This document shows, one piece after another, positions 1-4,973 of a stretch of 7,548 nt of DNA. The stretch's first letter is position 1, and each line of letters begins with the position of its first letter. Below the pieces are notes generated by a model, which was given only the letters and a program-made list of their open reading frames with translations, did not search any database and was not told the DNA's origin. This stretch comes from Methanoregula sp. (GTDB taxonomy: Archaea > Halobacteriota > Methanomicrobia > Methanomicrobiales > Methanospirillaceae). Position numbers and translations under genes: made by a program. Location of the stretch: assembly GCA_003154335.1 (NCBI GenBank), contig PMDE01000149.1, positions 6,648-14,195 on the forward strand. Reading direction: 5' to 3'.

Positions 1-36
1 GAAATTCACATCCGTGAATGAAAATTGTAGATCTCG

Positions 37-48
37 TTATTTATTTAT
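37..48 (+). promoter_or_regulatory. Probable TATA box of the UbiA-family gene
   Basis: An AT-only stretch, TTATTTATTTAT, lies about 50 bases before the first ATG of the prenyltransferase gene. With the usual archaeal spacing of about 25 bases, transcription would begin near 65-72 and give a short leader. No Shine-Dalgarno sequence precedes either candidate start codon. The assignment rests on composition and position only. Confidence 0.45.
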
Positions 49-97
49 CACGGCTGTTCAGATTCATCGCAGCGATTAACATTCGTCGACAAAATGA

Positions 98-1069
98 ATG
101 TTTCTTTTTGTTCCTGAATGTATTTTCATGGATTCTATCTCCAGTATTGAGTATAGCTCAAGGCAAAGTGTACCAGACTTAAGGGATTTCTTTTTTTCGC
201 GGGTTCGTGATTTCGGAGAATTCCTTCTCTATAGCTCTCTTTTCCTGGGTTCAGCTGCGGCAGGTATGGGATATACCTCGTGTTTCGTCCAGGGAATTTC
301 CTGGACAAGCCACATCGCAATCGTCATGTTCCTTATTGTATTTTCAGTTTATAATTTAAACCGGAAAACGGATGAAGCGGAGGATGCGCTCAATCATGAG
401 CGACGCTTTCGGATCACTAAAAAGTTTGAAGACCAACTTTTTATCGCTGCAATTGGCGCATATCTTACCGCACTGGTTATTGCAGCGTTTCACGGCGTTG
501 TTGCTTTCCTGGTTGTCATGATACCGCTCATAAGCGGAATATTCTATAGCCTTCCAGTACTGCCCAAATGGAGAGGATACCGGCGTTTAAAAGAGATCCC
601 GGTAATGAAAAATCTCGTGGTTTCCACGGCCTGGGCACTTGCATTTTCATTAATTCCGGTGTACTTTGGCACATCGACACCCGGTACCGCAACAATTGTC
701 GTATTCCTCTTCATATTCTGCTGGACTTTTGTTGCCTCGGTACTTCCCGATATCAGGGACCGAAGCGGAGATTCTGCAACCGGTGTTGCGACCATTCCGG
801 TTCTTGTCGGGGTAGTCCGAAGCAGGAACATCCTCACGACAATAAATATTGGAGGGGGAATTCTCATTCTTGGAGTAGGAAGCTCAGTCATTCCGGTGCC
901 GGCCTCCGCCATTATCGTTACTTCCCTTATCTATTCCCAGGCCTGCATTCTTTCAATCGATCGGACGACAAAGAATGATCTTCTCTGTGATATTTTATCT
1001 GACGGACAGTTCCTGACCATTGGAGGATTATGTATCCTTATATCAACAGTGAATTTCTGGCATTACTAA
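98..1069 (+). CDS. UbiA-family membrane prenyltransferase, substrate unknown
   Basis: This is an integral membrane enzyme of the UbiA superfamily, which transfers an isoprenyl chain from a polyprenyl diphosphate to an acceptor. The first Asp-rich motif is N88-x3-D92-x3-D96, in the loop after the second predicted membrane segment. The second is D218-x2-D221-x3-D225 (DIRDRSGD), followed by the typical GVATIPVLVG stretch. These residues bind Mg2+-diphosphate in the family. Between them, KEIPVMKN (165-172) matches the conserved Lys-rich segment. About nine hydrophobic segments span residues 41-321, as expected for UbiA. At 323 residues it is slightly longer than many archaeal members. The acceptor cannot be read from sequence: members make archaeal ether lipids, quinones, hemes and other products. 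No lipid or quinone gene adjoins it; the next gene, 81 bases on, encodes a regulator. The start is uncertain: ATG at 98 or in-frame ATG at 128 (M11), neither with a ribosome binding site. Confidence 0.9.
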   Translation: MFLFVPECIFMDSISSIEYSSRQSVPDLRDFFFSRVRDFGEFLLYSSLFLGSAAAGMGYTSCFVQGISWTSHIAIVMFLIVFSVYNLNRKTDEAEDALNHERRFRITKKFEDQLFIAAIGAYLTALVIAAFHGVVAFLVVMIPLISGIFYSLPVLPKWRGYRRLKEIPVMKNLVVSTAWALAFSLIPVYFGTSTPGTATIVVFLFIFCWTFVASVLPDIRDRSGDSATGVATIPVLVGVVRSRNILTTINIGGGILILGVGSSVIPVPASAIIVTSLIYSQACILSIDRTTKNDLLCDILSDGQFLTIGGLCILISTVNFWHY

Positions 1070-1105
1070 AAAACGGAATTATTTTTAAGCAGAAAAAAAT
1101 TCCAT

Positions 1106-1114
1106 AATATAAAA
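1106..1114 (+). promoter_or_regulatory. Probable TATA box of the FilR1-type regulator gene
   Basis: AATATAAAA lies 37-45 bases before the ATG at 1151. A start of transcription near 1134-1138 would leave a very short leader to that ATG and about 27 bases to the in-frame ATG at 1163. The regulator gene therefore probably has its own promoter, although it follows the UbiA gene on the same strand. Confidence 0.5.
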
Positions 1115-1150
1115 GTGCACTTAACGAAGAAATATGAGGTCTCGTGAGGA

Positions 1151-1996
1151 ATGTATTTTGATATGGATCCAATCAGAATGTATGAAAAACACCTGAAACT
1201 TATCCATTCTATTTACAGTTCACGACTCAAGATCCAGACGCTCCTCTCATTAAACCAGAATAACGCATCACTCGGCCGTTTGCGGGAAGTAACGGGAAGC
1301 ACCTCCCAGGCATTAATTCCTAAAATCCGCAGCCTCGAAAAACAAGGACTTCTTGAAGTCGTTAATCACGAGTACTGTTTAACCCCATTGGGCAGGGTTG
1401 TAGCGATGAATGTCGAAGGATTTGTACTCCTTATCGGAGGAATCGACCAGCACCATACATTCTTCACCGACCATGACTTGTCCGATCTTCCGGTTACCTT
1501 CCTTACACGGATCGGTGACCTCTATAATTCGGAGCCAAAACAGGATACAACAACGGATATGTTTAACGTCTATTCTCACTATCTCGAAATCCTGAAGGAT
1601 GCAGCATATATTCACGGTATATCTTCTGTTACCAGTCCGGGGCTTGCCCGGTTCATTGCAGAGAAAGTAGTCACAGGTATTCCGGTCGAGCTTATAGTTA
1701 ATGATGAAGTTATCGGACTTTTATCAAAAGAGCCCTATGTATCGAATGTACAGGAGATTGCGGGATTTTCTAATTTCTCTGTATGGGTAACCGATGAGAA
1801 ACTCCGGGTCGGGTTGACAGTTACTGAAAAATACCTGTCACTGGGTCTATTTAAGAAAGATACTCACCTTTATGATAGCTCCATTGACCTGTTCAGCAGC
1901 GATTCCCACGCTGTGGCATGGGGCGAGAACTTATTTCAGTACTATAAGGAACGGTCCACCAAACTGGACCTTGCAACATTATTCAAAGAAAAATAG
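1151..1996 (+). CDS. FilR1-type winged-helix transcriptional regulator (methanogen output domain, formerly DUF1724)
   Basis: This is a cytoplasmic DNA-binding regulator of the ArsR-like family widespread in methanogens. Residues about 15-90 form a winged helix-turn-helix: a helix with LGRLREVTGS, a recognition helix TSQALIPKIRSLEKQGLL, then the wing VVNHEYCLTPLGRVVA. Residues about 100-265 match the FilR1 middle/output domain, including FFTDHDLSDLPVTFLTRIGDL-like spacing at 104-124 and the family's closing AWGENLFQYY at 256-265. The best-known relative, FilR1 of Methanothrix, is linked to control of filament growth and methanogenesis by acyl-homoserine-lactone signals. The ligand and targets of this copy are unknown; the UbiA gene upstream is a possible target by proximity only. 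Start choice: GAGGT (1136-1140) suits the ATG at 1151, while GTGAGG (1144-1149) lies somewhat far from the in-frame ATG at 1163 (M5). Both starts leave the DNA-binding domain intact. Confidence 0.88.
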   Translation: MYFDMDPIRMYEKHLKLIHSIYSSRLKIQTLLSLNQNNASLGRLREVTGSTSQALIPKIRSLEKQGLLEVVNHEYCLTPLGRVVAMNVEGFVLLIGGIDQHHTFFTDHDLSDLPVTFLTRIGDLYNSEPKQDTTTDMFNVYSHYLEILKDAAYIHGISSVTSPGLARFIAEKVVTGIPVELIVNDEVIGLLSKEPYVSNVQEIAGFSNFSVWVTDEKLRVGLTVTEKYLSLGLFKKDTHLYDSSIDLFSSDSHAVAWGENLFQYYKERSTKLDLATLFKEK

Positions 1997-2006
1997 ATAA
2001 CCGGGC

Positions 2007-2014
2007 TTTTTTTT
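2007..2014 (+). terminator. Oligo-T terminator after the regulator gene
   Basis: A run of eight T follows the short GC run CCGGGC, beginning ten bases after the stop codon of the FilR1-type gene. Archaeal transcription commonly ends at such T tracts without needing a strong hairpin. Confidence 0.6.
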
Positions 2015-2119
2015 CGTAGTTGCTTTTCTTTAATGTCACCAGGCTCCGGCGCAACGCAATTAACCGTGGCGAATATGACGTGACGCAGGCTATGAAGTAA
2101 AGGAGGTACAGGAAGCCCG

Positions 2120-2191
2120 ATGAGGAGAAGGGGCAAAACTATTACATTAGTTTTGTTTCACACCAGGTCGGGGCGATCGGAACCCGGATAG
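2120..2191 (+). CDS. Possible 23-residue ORF behind a strong ribosome binding site
   Basis: GGAGGT at 2102-2107 is the strongest plus-strand Shine-Dalgarno match in this gene-poor stretch. Twelve bases later an ATG opens a 23-codon frame (starting MRRRGKTITL, ending RSGRSEPG) closed by TAG 2189-2191. The peptide is basic at its N terminus and resembles nothing I recognise. The spacing is longer than ideal and no TATA box is obvious just upstream. The site could equally be left over from a decayed gene or be chance. Confidence 0.15.
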   Translation: MRRRGKTITLVLFHTRSGRSEPG

Positions 2192-2593
2192 AGGTTGATT
2201 TCTTTCAAACACAGACCCCCTGCCTTTCAGGTATGTTCCCTCAAGAGATGTATGAATAAAGGAAAACACCCTGTATTCTTTATAGCCAACTCAACCTGCT
2301 GAGCTGACGCCGGAATTAACTACCAAAGTCAGTACCTACCCTGCCATATCAGCTACTTATATTCAGATAATATTTCCATAGTCCTTCCAAAACCCAAATT
2401 CTGACTTTTTATCAAAAGAAATTCATTTTTTTCATCCTGCTGCGAATCAAAATCCGGGGTAAAAATCGTTGCTGCAATCGAAAAAGATGGATACGGTATC
2501 CCCATTCACCTTACAAGGTCGTTTCTCAAGGGAAAGGGTACCAGTTGACGGTGAAATTAATGATCCAGGAAAAAGAGAGGGAGTTTTTGAGTC

Positions 2594-3325
2594 TTATTGC
2601 ACTTGGAGGTCTTCTATCACAGGATTTTCATAATTATAGTTATGGCCATAAGCAAAATAGAGAGACAGCCACTTTGTTGTGCGTTCCCCAGCTCCGACGT
2701 TTTCCTCTACCCTGCCTCTCGCAGAATCTACCATTTTGATACTGGTTGAGTAATCAATATAGCTATACCCGGACCTGATTACCGCAGACATCAGGTGGTC
2801 TTTTGTCGAAGGATTAAAAAACTCCACATTCACGGAAAGAACGTCTCCGCTCTGGTAATATTCAAGGATTCGCGCAGTCGGTGGCGCTGTCGGGTTTGCG
2901 AAATTCACATCCTTTTGAATCCGTTCACTGAAATCGACAACTATGTACTTTCCAAATTCTGTTGTGACAGTGTCCTGCTCACATACCGAACCTGCACATA
3001 CCATGACAGTATGGGCCCCTTCGGAAACCGTCAGGTACAAAGGTGTTGTGGTATTCAGCGTCCCGACAGTCTCATTGTCAACAAGTACCGATAGATTTAG
3101 AGGATATGAAATTCCACTGATTGACACTTTCAGTGATCCTACCAGCGCTGAGGTAATAGTGGCTGTTGCATTTACTGTCATATTCAAACTGGGAACTAAT
3201 GTATTGGAAGCGGTAGTGTTATTCACGGAAGTATTAACGGTATTCTTGTCCGTAGTTTCGGTACAACCGGCGGCCAGTATAAATCCGACAACCATAACCA
3301 GAGCAAGTGGCACAATTAGTTTCAT
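2594..3325 (-). CDS. Secreted lipoprotein with PEGA-like domain
   Basis: This is a predicted cell-surface lipoprotein of unknown function. Residues 1-20 form a signal peptide with a positive start (MK), a hydrophobic core and a lipobox ending AAG-C21, where Cys21 would be lipid-modified. Residues 22-60 are a Thr/Asn/Ser-rich linker. Sequons of the N-x-S/T type occur at N31, N35, N36, N48, N52, N78, N84 and N91, suggesting heavy N-glycosylation. Residues about 63-133 resemble a PEGA beta domain, with VDNETVGTLNTTTPLYLTV followed by EGAHTVMV. C110 and C115 could pair. Residues about 150-243 form a second beta-rich segment without a clear family, perhaps another Ig-like fold. Transcription is convergent with the regulator gene. 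There is no Shine-Dalgarno before the ATG, and a stop codon lies in frame shortly upstream, so this start is well fixed. A TATA box 25 bases upstream suggests a leaderless transcript. Confidence 0.78.
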   Translation of the reverse strand: MKLIVPLALVMVVGFILAAGCTETTDKNTVNTSVNNTTASNTLVPSLNMTVNATATITSALVGSLKVSISGISYPLNLSVLVDNETVGTLNTTTPLYLTVSEGAHTVMVCAGSVCEQDTVTTEFGKYIVVDFSERIQKDVNFANPTAPPTARILEYYQSGDVLSVNVEFFNPSTKDHLMSAVIRSGYSYIDYSTSIKMVDSARGRVEENVGAGERTTKWLSLYFAYGHNYNYENPVIEDLQVQ

Positions 3326-3349
3326 AAGGAGTTCTTTACATGACGTATG

Positions 3350-3358
3350 ATTTATAAC
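3350..3358 (-). promoter_or_regulatory. TATA box of the lipoprotein gene, leaderless promoter
   Basis: On the minus strand this reads GTTATAAAT, about 25-33 bases upstream of the lipoprotein ATG at 3325. That is the normal archaeal distance from TATA box to transcription start, so the transcript should begin at or within a few bases of the start codon. The lack of a Shine-Dalgarno sequence fits this. Confidence 0.6.
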
Positions 3359-3406
3359 AATGGGCTCGATGGTGAATGGATGAGGAAGGGACCCGTTTCA
3401 TACACT

Positions 3407-3430
3407 GAACCTGTAATAACTACAAGGTTC
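3407..3430. repeat. Bulged inverted repeat (hairpin)
   Basis: GAACCTGTA (3407-3415) pairs with TAC (3421-3423) and AGGTTC (3425-3430), giving nine base pairs with one bulged A and a five-base loop. It lies about 50-80 bases upstream of the lipoprotein TATA box on that gene's strand. It could be a regulator site or an RNA hairpin. No function can be assigned. Confidence 0.3.
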
Positions 3431-3492
3431 GCTCTTCACAATATTCGGGCCTAATTCAGCTACAGTTTTCTAATTCGCCCAATTTTACCCAT

Positions 3493-3500
3493 TTTATATA
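3493..3500 (+). promoter_or_regulatory. Strong TATA box with no assigned gene
   Basis: TTTATATA is close to the archaeal TATA consensus. It points rightward to an expected transcription start near 3520-3527. No recognised protein gene follows, only hairpin-forming sequence and short ORFs, so it is a candidate promoter for a small RNA or small protein. Confidence 0.4.
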
Positions 3501-3524
3501 CCGACAAGCTGGTTTGATCAAAAA

Positions 3525-3617
3525 CTCCCGGAAATATTTTACCTGACAGGGGCAGGGAAACCTCCTGACAATACAATTAAACTATGCAATTTTTTGCATA
3601 TAATTGTGCAAAAAAAG
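3525..3617 (+). ncRNA. Candidate structured small RNA, unverified
   Basis: Downstream of the TATA box at 3493-3500, two hairpins follow in series. In the first, CAGG (3547-3550) and AGG (3554-3556) pair with the continuous CCTCCTG (3561-3567) around a GAAA loop. In the second, ACAATTA (3573-3579) and TATGCAA (3583-3589) pair with TTGCATA (3594-3600) and TAATTGT (3601-3607) around a TTTT loop, with a three-base bulge. The direct repeat CCTGACA occurs at 3542-3548 and 3564-3570. A 26-codon ORF beginning MQFFAYNCAK starts inside the second hairpin at 3584, without a ribosome binding site. The 5' and 3' ends are guesses and no T-run ends the candidate on this strand. AT-rich DNA forms such structures by chance fairly often. 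Confidence 0.2.
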
Positions 3618-3703
3618 ATGATCTATTCAGAGACCAAATCAATCCCCATTTGCCAATCGGATAATCCTCTTTCTGGCCCCCGTGGAACCTTTGTCTATAC
3701 CGA

Positions 3704-3859
3704 ATGAGAGGTGTGATTTTATCAGGTATTTTCGGAGATCAGCTGTTTAAATCAGAATTAGTCCACGCGATATCGCGGTCTTCCAATAGATCATGTTTTC
3801 GGATGTGTCCGGGAGGTGCCGGGAAAAAGCAGGGCTGTTTGCTGGATATCCCGGAATAA
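3704..3859 (+). CDS. Possible small protein, 51 residues, unrecognised
   Basis: An ATG at 3704 opens a frame of 51 codons to TAA 3857-3859, starting MRGVILSGIFGDQLF. Three cysteines (C31, C35, C45) surround a CPGGAGKKQGC segment, which could bind a metal but matches no family I know. There is no good ribosome binding site before the ATG. The internal GAGAGGT abuts a GTG codon (residue 4) too closely to serve it. The frame could be a real small gene, a fragment, or chance in a stretch that otherwise lacks genes. Confidence 0.18.
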   Translation: MRGVILSGIFGDQLFKSELVHAISRSSNRSCFRMCPGGAGKKQGCLLDIPE

Positions 3860-4021
3860 AAATGATAAGGAAGAAATTTCAGGATCTCGATGTGTGACAG
3901 AACTGTTCGAAATTTTTTTAAAGAATTATCCTAAACTGTATGATACCTCTGGGAAAATGAAAATTGTAAAAGTTTGATTCTCGATAGAATAAAAGTCATA
4001 AGAAAACCAATCTGATTTTAT

Positions 4022-4027
4022 AAAAAA
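4022..4027 (-). terminator. Oligo-T terminator of the tRNA gene
   Basis: On the minus strand, a run of six T begins five bases after the discriminator base of the tRNA. A T tract this close to the mature 3' end is typical for archaeal tRNA genes. Confidence 0.6.
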
Positions 4028-4032
4028 CCGAA

Positions 4033-4104
4033 TGCGCCGACCGGGACTCGAACCCGGGTTTAGGCGTTGGCAACGCCTAGTGATAACCACTACACTATCG
4101 GCGC
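4033..4104 (-). tRNA. tRNA-Gly (anticodon GCC)
   Basis: The minus strand folds into a complete cloverleaf. The acceptor stem is GCGCCGA with TCGGCGC, and a short D arm carries AGTGGTT. The anticodon stem AGGCG/CGCCT encloses the loop TTGCCAA (anticodon GCC, reading GGC and GGT glycine codons). A four-base variable loop is followed by a T arm CCGGG-TTCGAGT-CCCGG. The discriminator is A (4033), as expected for archaeal tRNA-Gly. CCA is not encoded and must be added after transcription. There is no intron. The gene stands alone, divergent from sirC. Confidence 0.97.
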
Positions 4105-4136
4105 AGATGCGCTTTAAAGTGTGAGCAGTCAAACAA

Positions 4137-4148
4137 TTTAAGTATATC
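4137..4148 (-). promoter_or_regulatory. Probable TATA box of the tRNA-Gly gene
   Basis: On the minus strand this AT-rich segment reads GATATACTTAAA, about 33-44 bases upstream of the mature tRNA 5' end. That allows a transcription start near 4115-4118 and a leader of roughly a dozen bases, removed by RNase P. Confidence 0.45.
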
Positions 4149-4312
4149 GAACTTCTGGAAAACCGCAATAATAAGGGTTATTTTCCCCGCGAGACGTGCT
4201 CCTCTGGTTCGTTAATTTCCTGGAAGATCACTCATTAATACCAGGGATTCTTCCGGGCATGGTTCAGACCTGTGCCGGAGTATGCAAAGATAGTTCATGA
4301 CAATTCCAGCAT

Positions 4313-4320
4313 CTTAAAGT
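4313..4320 (+). promoter_or_regulatory. Possible TATA box of sirC-hemA
   Basis: CTTAAAGT lies 27-34 bases upstream of the sirC start codon, the distance expected for a leaderless transcript. The match to the TATA consensus is moderate. The absence of a Shine-Dalgarno sequence before the ATG supports a leaderless start. Confidence 0.35.
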
Positions 4321-4346
4321 AACGCCATCGCTCTATCTATTACCTG

Positions 4347-4973
4347 ATGATCCCCCTCTTTGTGGATTGTTCGGGCAAACGTATCGTCATTTTCGGGGGA
4401 GGTGAGGTCGCTTCACGGAAGGCTTCTTATTTTTCCAGTGAGGCAGAAATACTCGTTGTCAGCCGTTCATTCTCGCACAAGATGAGTCTCCTGCCGGTTG
4501 AGCGCCGGATGATAGATACAGCCGGGGTTCCTGATGAAGTAATAAACGGGATAATTGAAGGAGCATTCCTGGTTATCGGTGCATTTTCTGATCCCGAACA
4601 GAATGACCGGATCAGGGACCTCTGTACGATAAGAGGGATCCTGTTTAATAATGCGGACGGGAAAGCAGGAGATGTAATTATTCCCTCGGTGACCGGGGGT
4701 AAGCACTACACCCTTGCGATCAGTACGAAAGGGAGTAGTCCCGCAGTAGCCCGGTTCATACGGGAGCACTTGGAGATGCAATTTCCAGCCCTTGATGAGA
4801 TGGTGGCATTGCAGCGGGAATTCCGGGCACAGTTAAAACAGTACGAACATTCCCCGGCAAAACGAAATGCCATTCTTTGGGAAGTGTTACATGACCCGGT
4901 GCTCTGGGAGATGTTAAAAAAAGATCCCGCGACTGCCCGTGAACAACTGAAGAGCAGGTACCTGCATGACTGA
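4347..4973 (+). CDS. sirC: Precorrin-2 dehydrogenase (SirC/Met8/CysG N-terminal family)
   Basis: This cytoplasmic enzyme oxidises precorrin-2 to sirohydrochlorin with NAD+. In methanogens sirohydrochlorin is the branch point to coenzyme F430, cobalamin and siroheme. Residues 1-110 form a Rossmann domain: the opening IPLFVDCSGKRIVIFGGGEVA carries the glycine-rich NAD loop (G17-G18-G19), followed by VASRKA. NNAD at 101-104 places D104 where the catalytic aspartate lies in CysG and Met8. The central segment DVIIPSVTGG then YTLAISTKGSSPAVARFIREHLE (109-143) is the family signature. The 150-208 tail is helical. At 208 residues it is a stand-alone dehydrogenase without the CysG methyltransferase half. 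Whether it also inserts iron, as Met8 does, cannot be told from sequence. There is no ribosome binding site, so the message is probably leaderless. Its last eight bases overlap hemA. Confidence 0.92.
   Translation: MIPLFVDCSGKRIVIFGGGEVASRKASYFSSEAEILVVSRSFSHKMSLLPVERRMIDTAGVPDEVINGIIEGAFLVIGAFSDPEQNDRIRDLCTIRGILFNNADGKAGDVIIPSVTGGKHYTLAISTKGSSPAVARFIREHLEMQFPALDEMVALQREFRAQLKQYEHSPAKRNAILWEVLHDPVLWEMLKKDPATAREQLKSRYLHD

Larger units (their letters stand above)
1997..2593. other. Gene-poor stretch with possible decayed coding fragments
   Basis: No intact gene is recognisable between the regulator and the convergent lipoprotein gene. Apart from the T8 terminator it contains short open frames on the plus strand. 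One frame is open from 2020 to 2097, stops at TAA 2098-2100, and reopens until TAA 2257-2259; its peptides include YDVTQAMK before the stop and SHQVGAIGTRIEVDFF after it. Another frame is open from 2405 to TGA 2546-2548 and reads IVAAIEKDGYGIPIHLTRSF in part. None has a convincing start codon. A T7 run lies near 2426-2432 and a small inverted repeat (GGATA-CGG-TATCC) at 2489-2501. The peptide-like composition suggests relics of lost genes, but no family is recognised and chance remains possible. Confidence 0.35.
3359..4032. other. Gene-poor stretch with hairpins, a TATA box and short ORFs
   Basis: No recognised protein gene lies between the lipoprotein promoter and the tRNA. The stretch holds a bulged hairpin at 3407-3430, a strong TATA box at 3493-3500, a small GAAA-loop hairpin at 3547-3567, a longer bulged hairpin at 3573-3607 that overlaps an alternative one, and a 51-codon frame at 3704-3859. 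A further frame, open from 3762 to TGA near 3976 but lacking an ATG near its beginning, ends in a plausible peptide (ELFEIFLKNYPKLYDTSGK). The perfect palindrome CGCGATATCGCG sits at 3766-3777. AT-rich sequence dominates from 3900 to 4030. Confidence 0.4.

Noticed and set aside
94..117. Tiny frame starting four bases before the UbiA ATG (ATGAATG), seven codons
   Set aside because: Overlapping ATGs of this kind arise easily in AT-rich leaders; there is no ribosome binding site and no sign of a regulatory leader peptide.
2545..2739. 64-codon plus-strand frame opposite the lipoprotein end
   Set aside because: It has no ribosome binding site and its second half is antisense to the lipoprotein gene, which has a signal peptide and a lipobox.
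2901..2913. 13-base exact match to the first 13 bases of the window (GAAATTCACATCC)
   Set aside because: One such match is about what chance allows in a window this size, and the second copy lies inside the lipoprotein coding sequence.
3766..3777. Perfect palindrome CGCGATATCGCG
   Set aside because: A 12-base perfect palindrome is expected about once or twice by chance in this length, and it sits by no promoter.
4033..4104. tRNA-Gly as an integration site for a mobile element
   Set aside because: I looked for a second copy of the tRNA 3' end as an attachment repeat and found none, and there is no integrase gene in the window.
3926..4168. 80-codon minus-strand open frame
   Set aside because: It runs straight through the tRNA-Gly gene, and its middle part is simply the translated tRNA. 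It is not a protein gene.
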